This document shows positions 33,992-43,457 of a stretch of DNA of 64,000 nucleotides, piece after piece. The notes under the pieces were generated by a model. That model was not told the origin of the DNA. It made no database searches and saw nothing but the letters and a program-made list of their open reading frames with translations. The DNA lies in NCBI GenBank assembly GCA_020051695.1, contig JAGVQM010000021.1, positions 1-64,000 on the forward strand. Direction: 5' to 3'. This DNA comes from Candidatus Zixiibacteriota bacterium (lineage in GTDB: Bacteria; Zixibacteria; MSB-5A5; WJJR01; JAJRUJ01). Positions within the stretch are counted from its first letter, which is position 1, and each line of letters begins with the position of its first letter. Made by a program: the position numbers and the translations under genes.

Positions 33992-35464
33992 TTACCGCGC
34001 GATCAACCGCACCAGGTCTTGTATGGTCGGCTGCATCCACATCGAGAGGATTTTCGGGTAACAACCGATCGCGATCATCAAAATCGCCAGCGGGACAACG
34101 GTGAAAATTTCCCGGAAATTCATATCGGGGAGCTTGCCTTCCCACTTGGTGTTAAACTCGCCTAAAAACATTTTCTGCACCATGCGCAGGAAATACCCGG
34201 CGGTCAGCAATACTCCCAGCACCGCTATCCCGGTCAGCCACGTGAACGTGGGGAACGAACCGATAAAGACCATGAATTCCGAAACGAACCCGGCCAGCCC
34301 CGGCAACCCCAGCGAACCCATCACGAACAATATCATCACCCCGGAGTACACCGGCAATTTCAGCCACAGCCCGCCGAAAGCCGCGATTTCACGGGTGTGC
34401 GCGCGGTCGTAAATCACGCCGACCAAAATGAACAAAGCGCCCGTGATCAAACCGTGGGCGAACATCTGAAACATGCAGCCCTGAATCCCAGCCACCGAGG
34501 TCACCGCCGCCATGCCCAACAGGCAATACCCCATGTGTGAAACCGAGGAATAAGCGACCAGTTTTTTCAGGTCTTTTTGCGCCATGCACACCAGCGCGCC
34601 ATAGATGATCCCGATCACCCCGATCGCCGCCATCGGCCAGATGAAATAATTCGTGCCGTAGGGCAGCATGGGGAACGAAATCCGCAGCAGACCGTAGGTC
34701 CCCATCTTCAGCAGCACACCCGCCAGAATCACCGAGACCGCCGTGGGCGCCTCCACGTGGGCGTCGGGCAACCATGTATGGAACGGCCAGGCCGGGATCT
34801 TGATCGCGAACGCGATAAAGAAAAAGACGAACACTAAAAGCTGCAGGTTATGGTCGAACGCCGGGCCGTGCTCGATCAACTCCAGGAACGACAGCGTGTG
34901 CGGCTCGGTGTTGAAATACAGCAGCAGGATGCCGACCAGCATGAAAATCGAGCCGAACAGCGTATACAGGAAAAACTTGATCGCGGCGTATTCCTTGCGC
35001 GGCCCGCCCCACACGCCGATTAAGAAATACATCGGCACCAGCATGACTTCCCAGAACACATAAAACAAAAAGAAATCCAGCGCGGCGAACACACCCATCA
35101 TCCCGGTTTCCAACAGCAGGAAGAACGCGAAATATTCCTTAACCCGCTTTTCAATGCCAAACGAAGCAACAATGGAGATCATCGACAACAGGGCGGTTAA
35201 AAACAACATCGGCACGGAAATCCCATCGGCGCCCACGTGGTAGAACACATTCAGCGCCGGAATCCAACTGGCATGTTCGACAAACTGCATGGCGGGAGTC
35301 GAGGGATCGTACTCCCACAGCATCATCAAGGAGAGGATCAGCGGAATAATCGTCGTGACCGTCGCCGCGGCCCGGATCGCTGATTTCTGCTCCTGCTTGA
35401 AAAACAGGATGACGACCCCGCCGATGAGGGGTATAAATATCATCCAGGAAAGTAAACCGCTCAT
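33992..35464 (-). CDS. nuoM: NADH-quinone oxidoreductase subunit M
   Basis: A 490-residue proton-pumping subunit. Family blocks: FFLFYVFWEVMLVPMYFLIGVWGG near residues 123-146 (with the essential Glu), FKIPAWPFHTWLPDAHVEAPTAVSVILAGVLLKMGTYG equivalent near 222-258, KKLVAYSSVSHMGYCLLG near 300-317, and LGLPGLAGFVSEFMVFIG near 399-416. It lies 15 bases before nuoN and 38 after nuoL. Confidence 0.95.
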   Translation of the reverse strand: MSGLLSWMIFIPLIGGVVILFFKQEQKSAIRAAATVTTIIPLILSLMMLWEYDPSTPAMQFVEHASWIPALNVFYHVGADGISVPMLFLTALLSMISIVASFGIEKRVKEYFAFFLLLETGMMGVFAALDFFLFYVFWEVMLVPMYFLIGVWGGPRKEYAAIKFFLYTLFGSIFMLVGILLLYFNTEPHTLSFLELIEHGPAFDHNLQLLVFVFFFIAFAIKIPAWPFHTWLPDAHVEAPTAVSVILAGVLLKMGTYGLLRISFPMLPYGTNYFIWPMAAIGVIGIIYGALVCMAQKDLKKLVAYSSVSHMGYCLLGMAAVTSVAGIQGCMFQMFAHGLITGALFILVGVIYDRAHTREIAAFGGLWLKLPVYSGVMILFVMGSLGLPGLAGFVSEFMVFIGSFPTFTWLTGIAVLGVLLTAGYFLRMVQKMFLGEFNTKWEGKLPDMNFREIFTVVPLAILMIAIGCYPKILSMWMQPTIQDLVRLIAR

Positions 35465-35502
35465 GGTGTGCTCCGTTTTTTATCCGCGCAATTCGGATTT
35501 TC

Positions 35503-37416
35503 CTATCGCAAAAACCAGATCAGAATGACTCCGGCGAAAATGATCAACGCATAGTTCTGCAACCGGCCGGTCTGCGCAAAACGCAGGATCGAACCGGTGC
35601 CGCGAATGGTGTACCCGGCGCCGTTGACCGCGCCGTCAATGATATACACGTCAAACCAGTTCTTGGCGATACTCCACCACAACGTCAGCGTGGCCGCGCC
35701 GTTGACCAGCCCGTCGATAATATGCTGGTCGAACCAGAACCAGAAATCGCAGATCGCGTACAGGGGTTGCACAAAGATCGCGTCATAGATTTCATCGAAA
35801 TAGTATTTGTTGTACAATAATGTATACAACGGTCTAAACCGCGCAGCGACCTTGTCCGGCGATATCGTGCCCTTGTAATACATCAGGTAGGCCAGCCCGA
35901 TCCCCGAAAGCCCGACGAATAATGAGATCCCGGCGATATCAAAATGGAACGCCGCGTGGTGCGGTTCCCCATGATAGACAAATGAGGAGAATCCGTGCGA
36001 TAACCAGGGAATACCCACCCACCCGGCGAAGATGGCCAAAAACGCCAGCACCATCAGCGGTACAGTCATGGTTTTGGGCGATTCGTGGGCGTGGTCGAAT
36101 TTATGCTGGTCGCGCGGGCCGCCGGTAAACGTCAGGAAACACAACCGGAACATATAAAACGCAGTCATAAACGCGACCATCAGCGTCAGCACCATGAAGA
36201 TCGGATGCCCGGAGGTCGAGGCGACGATCTCATCCTTGGACCAGAAACCCGACAGGGGGAAGATCCCGGCGATGGAGAACGAGGCGATAAACATGGTCAG
36301 CGCGGTGATCTTCATCTTCTTGCCCAGGCCGCCCATCTCCTGCATGTCGTTGGTGTGCACCGCGTGAATTACCGAACCGGCGGCAAGGAACAACAACGCC
36401 TTGAAAAAGGCGTGGGTCATGAGATGGAACGTGCCGGCGGTGTAGGCGCCCAGCCCCAGCGCCATAATCATATAACCCAACTGACTGACCGTGGAATAGG
36501 CCAGCACGCGCTTGATATCGTTTTGCACCAGCCCGATCGAGGCCGCCATAAACGAGGTGGTAATCCCGATAACCGCTACCACCATCCCGGCGGATTCCGA
36601 GGCGATATAAATCGTAAGAATCCGGGCCACCAGATACACCCCGGCGGCGACCATCGTCGCGGCATGGATCAACGCGGAAACCGGCGTGGGACCTTCCATG
36701 GCATCGGGAAGCCACACATGCAACGGGAACTGTGCCGATTTTCCGACCGCCCCGCAAAACAGGAAAATCCCCGCCGCGGTCAACAATCCCCCGGCAAACA
36801 CGCCGGTCTCAATTTTGGTGAAAACCTCGCCGAAATTCAACGTGCCGCAGGCGTACAGGGTGATCAGGATGCCGACAATAAATCCGAGGTCACCGGCCCG
36901 GGTAGTGATAAATGCCTTTTTCCCGGCATCGGAGGCCGATTTTTTTTCAAACCAGAAACCGATCAACAGGTACGAGGTCAGCCCCACCAACTCCCAGAAA
37001 ATGAAAATCATCGCAAAGTTGTTGGACAGCACCAACCCCAGCATCGAAAATGAAAACAGCGAAATATAGGCGAAGTAGCGTGAAAACCGCGGATCGCCGT
37101 GCATGTACCCCAGCGAATAAATCTGCACACACGAGGAGACAATCGTGACCACCAGAAGCATCACTGCGGTCAACGGATCGATTAACAACCCGATCTGCAG
37201 ATGCCAGCTGCCGAAATCCAGCCACTTGAAATAAAACTCGTGCGGGCCGTGGTCGTGCAGCACGTTAAACAGGATCGCCACCGCATAGATAAACCCGCTC
37301 ACGATGGCCGCAATGGAGATACCCGACGAGACGGCCCGATTGCGGTGTGTGCCGAAAATAATCAACACAGTGGCCGCAAGCGGCAGGGCGGGAATGATCC
37401 AGGCATTCTGCAACAT
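35503..37416 (-). CDS. nuoL: NADH-quinone oxidoreductase subunit L
   Basis: About 637 residues, the largest antiporter-like subunit. Blocks: FIFWELVGLTSYLLIGFWFEKKSAS near residues 140-165, GKSAQFPLHVWLPDAMEGPTPVSALIHAATMVAAGVYL equivalent near 225-262, KRVLAYSTVSQLGYM near 302-316, and the C-terminal lateral-helix region near 560-620. ATG at 37416 is preferred; a GTG four codons upstream (37428) would overlap nuoK. Confidence 0.94.
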   Translation of the reverse strand: MLQNAWIIPALPLAATVLIIFGTHRNRAVSSGISIAAIVSGFIYAVAILFNVLHDHGPHEFYFKWLDFGSWHLQIGLLIDPLTAVMLLVVTIVSSCVQIYSLGYMHGDPRFSRYFAYISLFSFSMLGLVLSNNFAMIFIFWELVGLTSYLLIGFWFEKKSASDAGKKAFITTRAGDLGFIVGILITLYACGTLNFGEVFTKIETGVFAGGLLTAAGIFLFCGAVGKSAQFPLHVWLPDAMEGPTPVSALIHAATMVAAGVYLVARILTIYIASESAGMVVAVIGITTSFMAASIGLVQNDIKRVLAYSTVSQLGYMIMALGLGAYTAGTFHLMTHAFFKALLFLAAGSVIHAVHTNDMQEMGGLGKKMKITALTMFIASFSIAGIFPLSGFWSKDEIVASTSGHPIFMVLTLMVAFMTAFYMFRLCFLTFTGGPRDQHKFDHAHESPKTMTVPLMVLAFLAIFAGWVGIPWLSHGFSSFVYHGEPHHAAFHFDIAGISLFVGLSGIGLAYLMYYKGTISPDKVAARFRPLYTLLYNKYYFDEIYDAIFVQPLYAICDFWFWFDQHIIDGLVNGAATLTLWWSIAKNWFDVYIIDGAVNGAGYTIRGTGSILRFAQTGRLQNYALIIFAGVILIWFLR

Positions 37417-37421
37417 CAAGC

Positions 37422-37742
37422 TTACCACTTCATGAAATTAATGCGATCGACGTTAATCCCCTTGAAACTCCGATAAATCAACAGCACGATGGCCAGGGCC
37501 ACCGTGGCCTCGGCCGCCGCCACGATAATCGTAAACATCGCCACGATCTGCCCGGTCAGGGCCGCAGGTGTCACAAACCGCGAAAACGCCACCAGCGCGA
37601 TATTCGCGGCATTGAACATCAGTTCGGTAGACATCAGCACGGCAATCGCGTTACGCCGGGTCAGTACACCGAAGATCCCGACGGTAAACAGGACACCCGA
37701 GAGCATCAAGTAATGGTTCAAACCGATTGGTACCTGGTCCAC
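37422..37742 (-). CDS. nuoK: NADH-quinone oxidoreductase subunit K
   Basis: About 106 residues with three membrane spans. Family features are LFTVGIFGVLTRRNAIAVLMSTELMFNAANIALVAF, carrying the conserved membrane Glu of the proton path, and IVAAAEATVALAIVLLIYR with the second. The frame is open much further upstream, but that part overlaps nuoJ in another frame. GTG at 37742, just after the nuoJ stop and with AAGGA upstream, gives the normal NuoK length. Confidence 0.92.
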   Translation of the reverse strand: MDQVPIGLNHYLMLSGVLFTVGIFGVLTRRNAIAVLMSTELMFNAANIALVAFSRFVTPAALTGQIVAMFTIIVAAAEATVALAIVLLIYRSFKGINVDRINFMKW

Positions 37743-37747
37743 CGCAC

Positions 37748-38248
37748 TTAATCCTTCTTCGCAATAACCACCGCGCCGACCAGCGCCGCCAAAAGCAGCA
37801 GCGAGACGACTTCGAACGGCAACACATATTTGGTCATCAGCAACGTGCCCAGCGCGTGCGCCGTGTCGGCCGGCATGGGCACACCGCTGACGGTAAACGG
37901 CGTATCCCACAACCCATACACCAGGAACGCCAGGAAAAACCCGCATATCGCCAGCGCGGGCCAGCTTTGCTCGTTAACATGACGCAGCCGGACATCCGCC
38001 AGCCGGGTGGTCAGCATGACCCCGAAGATCATCAGCATCGCCACCGCACCGACATAAATTAACACCTGGATCGCCGCCAGCAAATACGCATTGAGCATCA
38101 CGAACATGCCGGCCACGGAAAACAGCGTGAAGACCAGAAACACCGCCGAATGGAATAAATTCCGCGAACTGACTGTAAAAATACCCCCGGCAATGATACA
38201 AAACGAGAGGATATAAAAAGTCAGGTTGGTCAACGATATCTCGGTCAT
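37748..38248 (-). CDS. nuoJ: NADH-quinone oxidoreductase subunit J
   Basis: A 166-residue membrane subunit with five spans. The conserved TMH3 pi-bulge block LLAAIQVLIYVGAVAMLMIFGVML is near residues 57-80. It lies 16 bases downstream of nuoH, with no nuoI between them, unlike the usual order. Confidence 0.93.
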   Translation of the reverse strand: MTEISLTNLTFYILSFCIIAGGIFTVSSRNLFHSAVFLVFTLFSVAGMFVMLNAYLLAAIQVLIYVGAVAMLMIFGVMLTTRLADVRLRHVNEQSWPALAICGFFLAFLVYGLWDTPFTVSGVPMPADTAHALGTLLMTKYVLPFEVVSLLLLAALVGAVVIAKKD

Positions 38249-38264
38249 TTTCCTGTCCAGCTGC

Positions 38265-39326
38265 TTATTTCAATCCATCAAACAGATAAATGCCCAGCCC
38301 GGTCAGCAGGATGTTCAAAAACGCCAATGGCAACAGCACCTTCCAGGCGAAACCCATCAACTGATCAACCCGCAGCCGCGGGTAGGTCCAACGGAACCAC
38401 ATCAGGACAAAAACAAAAAACATCGTCTTGCCCAAAAACCACATCCAGGACGGCCCGAAATCCGGACCGAACGGCGACATCCAGCCGCCGAAAAACAGCG
38501 TAACGGCGACGACCGAGGCGGTGAACATGTTGACAAACTCGGCCAGAAAGAACATCGCGAATTTCATCCCCGAATATTCGGTCACAAACCCCGCGACCAA
38601 CTCGGAGTCGGCCTCCGGCAAATCGAACGGGGTCCGGTTGCATTCGGCAGTGGCGGCAATCCAGAAAATTAAAAATCCCAGGGGTTGCCGCCACACATAC
38701 CACTTGAGCAGGTTATCCTGCTGCGTCACGATCGTGCCCAGTGATAATGTCTGGGAGATCATGATCACACCAAGGAGCGCCAGCGAAAGCGGCACTTCGT
38801 AGGAGACGACCTGCGCCGCTGAACGAAACCCTCCCAACAGCGAATACTTGTTATTCGAACCCCACCCGGCCATCAGCAAGCCGATGACCGTGAAGGTGGT
38901 AATGGCGATGATGTAGAGGACACCGACACTTAAGTCCGAGACGATCAACCCCTTGCCGAACGGCACGGTGACATACACCATGAACGCCGCGACAAATGTC
39001 ACCACCGGCGCCCAGAAATGGATTGGGAAATCGATGGCTTTGGGGGTGATATCCTCTTTTTGCAGCAACTTGATCGCGTCGGCAATGGTCTGGATGATCC
39101 CGTGCCACCCCACGCGCATCGGCCCCAGCCGGTCCTGCATTTTGGCCGAGACTTTCCGCTCCCACCAAACCAAAAACAAGACAATAACCGCCACTACCCC
39201 GAACATCACCACGGCAATCAGGGCATACCCCACTAACTCGATGGCCCACTGAGGAATCCCCAGGCCGGCAAGCAGCCCGACGATGAAGCTCCAGATTGCG
39301 TCGATGATGCCCCTGAGTTCAAGCAT
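38265..39326 (-). CDS. nuoH: NADH-quinone oxidoreductase subunit H
   Basis: A 353-residue quinone-site subunit with eight or nine spans. Blocks: WWERKVSAKMQDRLGPMRVGWHGIIQTIADAIKLLQKEDI equivalent near residues 49-90, AGWGSNNKYSLLGGFRSAAQVVSYEVPL near 153-180, and the acidic loop NRTPFDLPEADSELVAGFVTEYSGMKFA near 230-257. All quinone-channel acidic residues expected by eye are present. It follows nuoA by 27 bases; nuoB, C and D are absent here. Confidence 0.95.
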   Translation of the reverse strand: MLELRGIIDAIWSFIVGLLAGLGIPQWAIELVGYALIAVVMFGVVAVIVLFLVWWERKVSAKMQDRLGPMRVGWHGIIQTIADAIKLLQKEDITPKAIDFPIHFWAPVVTFVAAFMVYVTVPFGKGLIVSDLSVGVLYIIAITTFTVIGLLMAGWGSNNKYSLLGGFRSAAQVVSYEVPLSLALLGVIMISQTLSLGTIVTQQDNLLKWYVWRQPLGFLIFWIAATAECNRTPFDLPEADSELVAGFVTEYSGMKFAMFFLAEFVNMFTASVVAVTLFFGGWMSPFGPDFGPSWMWFLGKTMFFVFVLMWFRWTYPRLRVDQLMGFAWKVLLPLAFLNILLTGLGIYLFDGLK

Positions 39327-39353
39327 GGTGGTTATCGTTTGTAATTACTTGAT

Positions 39354-39707
39354 TTAGAACCACTTGAGAACGCCCTTGCGCCAGGCGTAAAACAATCCGA
39401 ACACCAAAATCGTGATGAAAATCACCATTTCGACGAAAGCAAACAAACCCAGTGAGCGGTAGACCAGCGCCCACGGAAACAGGAAAATCGCCTCGACGTC
39501 GAAAATCACGAACAGCAGCGCGTAAATGTAAAACCGTACATTATACTGCAGTTCGGCAGTGCCGTAGGGCGTTTCCCCGCATTCGTACGTTTCAAGTTTT
39601 ACCGGATTGGGGGCCGAGGGGCGGATGATTTTCGCCAGCAGGAAAGTGAACAGGACGATTCCCGTACCGACAAGCAAAAAAACGGCTACCGCTGCAAACT
39701 CAGACAC
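39354..39707 (-). CDS. nuoA: NADH-quinone oxidoreductase subunit A
   Basis: A 117-residue protein with three spans and the family block PVKLETYECGETPYGTAELQYNVRFYIYALLFVIFDVEAIFLFPWA equivalent near residues 35-80. It is the first gene of this minus-strand run, nuoAHJKLMN, which contains only the membrane arm. The peripheral subunits B, C, D, E, F, G and I are not in the window. Confidence 0.95.
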   Translation of the reverse strand: MSEFAAVAVFLLVGTGIVLFTFLLAKIIRPSAPNPVKLETYECGETPYGTAELQYNVRFYIYALLFVIFDVEAIFLFPWALVYRSLGLFAFVEMVIFITILVFGLFYAWRKGVLKWF

Positions 39708-39921
39708 CAGACATGCTCCCGACGGCCTGTGCCCGCCCTACCCCGGGCTTTGAAATTGCCTAACTATTGGTTTTGCCGGTCAAAGTCAAGCGGATTTTGC
39801 CCAGAGCTAACAATATATGCCCGATGAGTATGCCTTTTTGCCAAACCGCAAAATTCAGCCGAGGCGATATTCCGGCGGGCCGGCGCGAGAATGCGGAATT
39901 GCCGGCGCGGGCGTGTTTTAT

Positions 39922-40965
39922 TCACGGTAAATTATAGGCAATGTCCGGAGGAAATGATTGTGGCGGCTTCCCTCCCGGACCGCGCATCGCGGCCATCGCT
40001 TGTTCCAGTTTTTGCATGTCCTCCGGCGGGTCGACCGAAAATTCGCGGGGTTTGCCGCTGGTGGGATGGACAAAACCAAGCTTTGCCGCATGCAAGGCCG
40101 GGCGGTCGATCAATTTCAACAACTGCTGCGCCCCCAACCGTAATTCCGGCGCTATCCCCCGCACCCGCTGTTCCCGGCCCGCATATTCCGGATCGCCGAA
40201 AATCGGGTGATTGTGATGGGCCAGGTGGACACGGATCTGATGTGTGCGGCCGGTTTTCAAACGAAGTTGCAGCTTGTCGCCAAGATCATATCGTTCAAGA
40301 AGTTTATATTCAGTCAGGGCTTCCCGTCCCGCGCCGTGATCGATCCGCATCCGTGTGGGATTGGACACCGAACGGCCGATCGGCAAATCCCAACTCCCCT
40401 CGGAATCTTTAAGATGACCCCAGCAGAATGCCAGGTATTCGCGGTATAATGTCTTATCCTGCAATTGCCCGGCCAACTCGCGGTGCGCAATTTCTGTTTT
40501 GGCGGCCACCAACAGCCCGCTGGTCCCTTTATCCAGCCGATGCACGATCCCCGCGCGTTCGGCGCCGCCTGCGGTTGAGAGGGTTTTGCAGTGATATAAC
40601 AGCGCGTTGACCAGCGTCCCGGTCCGGTTCCCCGTTCCCGGATGGGTGACCAACCCCGCCGGCTTGTTGATCACGATGATGTCCTTGTCTTCAAAGACGA
40701 TGTCCAGCGGAATGTTCTCCGGCTCAACCGTAGTTGGTGGCGGCGGTGAGACGACGACTTCGACGGTTTCCCCCTCCCGGAGCTTGCGGTTGGCCCTGAC
40801 CGGCTGACCGTCAACGCTCAGATGCCCATCTTTGATCAGCCGGGCAATCTGTGTGCGGGAACATTCCTCTAGTTGTTGGGCAACATAGGCATCTACGCGC
40901 ACACCGGCGCCCTCCGCCCCGACGATGATCGTGCGTTTTGGTTCCGGAGTTTCCGGATCAGCCAT
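39922..40965 (-). CDS. rluD: RluD-family 23S rRNA pseudouridine synthase
   Basis: A 347-residue enzyme. An S4 RNA-binding domain is at about 18-80 (CSRTQIARLIKDGHLSVDGQPVRANRKLREGE). The catalytic domain has GIVHRLDKGTSGLLVAAKT near 146-164 with the catalytic Asp, then RLKTGRTHQIRVHLAHHNHPIFGD near 235-258. It converts uridine to pseudouridine in 23S rRNA helix 69 if it is a true RluD; a related Rlu specificity is possible. It lies 22 bases downstream of the HD gene. Confidence 0.92.
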   Translation of the reverse strand: MADPETPEPKRTIIVGAEGAGVRVDAYVAQQLEECSRTQIARLIKDGHLSVDGQPVRANRKLREGETVEVVVSPPPPTTVEPENIPLDIVFEDKDIIVINKPAGLVTHPGTGNRTGTLVNALLYHCKTLSTAGGAERAGIVHRLDKGTSGLLVAAKTEIAHRELAGQLQDKTLYREYLAFCWGHLKDSEGSWDLPIGRSVSNPTRMRIDHGAGREALTEYKLLERYDLGDKLQLRLKTGRTHQIRVHLAHHNHPIFGDPEYAGREQRVRGIAPELRLGAQQLLKLIDRPALHAAKLGFVHPTSGKPREFSVDPPEDMQKLEQAMAAMRGPGGKPPQSFPPDIAYNLP

Positions 40966-40987
40966 CGCTGCGGCCTTTCATTATCGG

Positions 40988-41539
40988 CTAGAGGCCTAAT
41001 TCATCGGCGATTTCGGCCATTGCCGCAATCACAAAGCCGATATGCTCGGTTAAATCCACACCTAGTTCTTCGGCGCCTTTGGTCATATCCTCGCGCGAAA
41101 CCTGCGCGGCAAAGGCCTTGGCCTTGAATTTCTTTTTCACCGATTGCGGGGTAACAGTAGCGATCTTTTTATCCGGCCGCACCAGTGTCACCGCGGTGAT
41201 AAACCCGCATAGTTCATCCACGGCAAACAGTGTCTTAGCCAATTTCGTGTCGCGCGGGACGCCGGTATATTCGGCGTGCGACATAATCGCCCTAATCAGC
41301 GTTTCATCCAAGCCCTTATCGCGCAGGATTTCCGCCCCGCGATAGGGATGGTCCGCAGCGGTAGGGTATTTTTCATAATCAAAATCGTGCAACACCCCGA
41401 CCACCCGCCAGGTTTCGACATCCTCGCCGAATTTCTCGGCATAGGCGCGCATCGCCGCCTCGACCGCCAGGGCATGTTTGATCAAGTTCGGGTTTTTGGT
41501 GTATTCGTTCAGAATTTGCCAGGCCTCGGTACGGGTCAT
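40988..41539 (-). CDS. HD-domain hydrolase
   Basis: A 183-residue HD-superfamily protein with a single HD domain: LIKHALAVEAAMRAYA near residues 19-34, VVGVLHDFDYEKYP near 46-59 (the HD pair), DHPYRGAEIL and IMSHAEYTG near 85-93. Similar small proteins are annotated as metal-dependent phosphohydrolases; the nucleotide or phosphate substrate is unknown. Its start codon overlaps the stop of the AT-rich membrane-protein gene (ATGA at 41536-41539). Confidence 0.85.
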   Translation of the reverse strand: MTRTEAWQILNEYTKNPNLIKHALAVEAAMRAYAEKFGEDVETWRVVGVLHDFDYEKYPTAADHPYRGAEILRDKGLDETLIRAIMSHAEYTGVPRDTKLAKTLFAVDELCGFITAVTLVRPDKKIATVTPQSVKKKFKAKAFAAQVSREDMTKGAEELGVDLTEHIGFVIAAMAEIADELGL

Positions 41540-43140
41540 GGTTTGCCTCCCCGTTTCGACAATTCGCCGCTTATGCGCACAATATTATATAATAATAATA
41601 GATAAATCGTAGAAATTGGGAGGATAAAAATAAGGCCAAGATCAACGCCACTCCTTTTGGATAATAGAAGCTGACTATATAAAACCAAGTTTACAATTGC
41701 CCCAGGTAAGAGCGTTAATATCATCCCCAATTTTCGACTCCCCAATGACCATAGCAATGGGGCCATGGCAATTTCGCGATAAGTGTAATTAAATGATTCA
41801 ACAGTGATACCTATTTCTCTGGAATATTTCAATATTCTTAGATGTCTGAAATATAATAATATCAAAAAATAAACGCACAAAATAACTAAAGGAAGAGCAT
41901 AAAATATGGAATTTAATGTTAACGCAAAGCCGGTGCCATAGATCTGTTGCTTAGTTTCATTATGACGAGAAAGCATGATATCCGTCATATTTTGTAGGCC
42001 GTCAATTTTATCGATTTTATATGTTTTTAAAGCTTCCAAAAAATCCGGGAAACTTTCCTTTAGTAAATTTTGCTTATACGTAAACAATCCGCTATATGGT
42101 GATATTTTATGACTGCCTGCAAACCCTGGCAGCCATATACTATCCGGCAAATCATTCATCTTCCATATATCTGACGACAATATCAAATCTATGTTTGTGA
42201 ACCTAAGATTAGTCCCTTGTGATGTGAATTTAATACTATCTTCGTCATTCATTGAATGAAGAATAATATTTAAATCGGATTTTACAGAATTTAGTATATG
42301 CCTAACACTATCGAAATATTTCTTAAATATGGTTATTGAATTTATGACTTGCAGACTATAGACGAGGTCCCCCAATCCATAAGTGTTAAGGTCTTTGAAA
42401 TCGTCTGCCCAACCCCAAATGTTACCTAAGGCAGAACCCTGCATATCGTAAGGATTGAGGCCAAGAGAGACGTTGGGCCGCACCGGTTCAAGTAACGAAT
42501 CAACAAAACTGCCAATTGCCATGAGCATCGAATCTGTACTACGATTAATGTTACTGTATGAGTGATAAAAGCTATCGAGGGAATCTTTTAATTGAGCTTC
42601 AAACTTAAGGGCTTTGAAAGACGACAAATAGTAGCTTAGGCTAAGCATGTGGGATAAAATCGTGTCTTGTCTTTCCCAAAAGGTAACATGTTCCCAATGG
42701 GTTTCTGAATTAAGCAATTCTCTCAATTTACTAACAGGATACGGCTCGTCTAATTCTAATCTTATGAATTGTTCCCTCTTTTTGTTTGAAGCTTCATATT
42801 GTTCAATATATTTTTCTAACTCGATTTTCGTAACAAATCCGGATCCACCTGCGAAGTTATAATAGGAGTGAAAGCAATTATGAGTTTCCTTTAGAAAGTT
42901 GAACCATGGACGAAGAACCTCAATATTCAAAGCATTCTTCAATAATGAAATATCCCGACTGATTTTTTGAACTTCAAAATTGGCATTGTACCATGCAAAA
43001 GATAGTATAAGAGCGAATATGTAGATAAGAATTAGTAAACGTTGCAGGCCAAGCTGGGTTCTTTCGATATTTTTCAGGCGGATTGCCAAAACTGGATTAG
43101 AGTCAGATACAGTAGGGCGTATTTCATCGTTGTCGCTCAT
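41536..43140 (-). CDS. AT-rich membrane protein of unknown function
   Basis: About 534 residues from ATG 43140 (an upstream TTG at 43152 is possible). One span near residues 35-55 (LLILIYIFALILSFAW), then a long extracytoplasmic, charged and helical region of about 350 residues, then three spans near 405-430, 470-490 and 500-520. It resembles sensor-like or ABC-permease-like topologies, but I recognise no family. Base composition is much more AT-rich than all flanking genes, which suggests recent transfer. Yet its stop overlaps the HD gene start by ATGA, so it now sits in an operon-like join. Confidence 0.7.
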   Translation of the reverse strand: MSDNDEIRPTVSDSNPVLAIRLKNIERTQLGLQRLLILIYIFALILSFAWYNANFEVQKISRDISLLKNALNIEVLRPWFNFLKETHNCFHSYYNFAGGSGFVTKIELEKYIEQYEASNKKREQFIRLELDEPYPVSKLRELLNSETHWEHVTFWERQDTILSHMLSLSYYLSSFKALKFEAQLKDSLDSFYHSYSNINRSTDSMLMAIGSFVDSLLEPVRPNVSLGLNPYDMQGSALGNIWGWADDFKDLNTYGLGDLVYSLQVINSITIFKKYFDSVRHILNSVKSDLNIILHSMNDEDSIKFTSQGTNLRFTNIDLILSSDIWKMNDLPDSIWLPGFAGSHKISPYSGLFTYKQNLLKESFPDFLEALKTYKIDKIDGLQNMTDIMLSRHNETKQQIYGTGFALTLNSIFYALPLVILCVYFLILLYFRHLRILKYSREIGITVESFNYTYREIAMAPLLWSLGSRKLGMILTLLPGAIVNLVLYSQLLLSKRSGVDLGLIFILPISTIYLLLLYNIVRISGELSKRGGKP

Positions 43141-43250
43141 AATCCGTACCAATTGACCACAAGTTGCCTTACAGTTCAGGCATTGAAATATTCTTACACA
43201 CTTGCTTTTAAATTATGAGACCCCTGATGGTGGTCTTCACCATACGCACT

Positions 43251-43457
43251 TCATTTCTTCCTCCGATTGTAAGGCGATTGATTAGTCGGCTTAAGTGATA
43301 AATTAATATTGGATGCCATTGACCTCACCGAGTCTTCAGTGCGTTGCAATTTAATCCCCATTACTCGCGTCGGTGTATTTTCGCGGGCCAATTGTTTTAG
43401 GCAGGCGATATCAGACTTGCACCATCTTTGCCCATGATTTGCCGGTTTCCTTGCCAT
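43251..43457 (-). CDS. Small SANT/Myb-like putative DNA-binding protein
   Basis: A 68-residue basic protein, MARKPANHGQRWCKSDI... with NTPTRVMGIKLQRTEDSVRSMA and the C-terminus SLKPTNQSPYNRRKK. The start at 43457 is set by AAAGGAG seven bases upstream; the ATG six bases earlier is too close to it. I recall very similar tiny proteins in many bacteria, built as one helix-turn-helix of SANT/Myb type. No characterised role is known to me. It is probably monocistronic, upstream of the AT-rich membrane gene. Confidence 0.8.
   Translation of the reverse strand: MARKPANHGQRWCKSDIACLKQLARENTPTRVMGIKLQRTEDSVRSMASNINLSLKPTNQSPYNRRKK

Noticed and set aside
37743-37946. Upstream extension of nuoK to 174 residues
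   Set aside because: The extension overlaps nuoJ in another frame and lacks membrane character; NuoK is normally about 100 residues.
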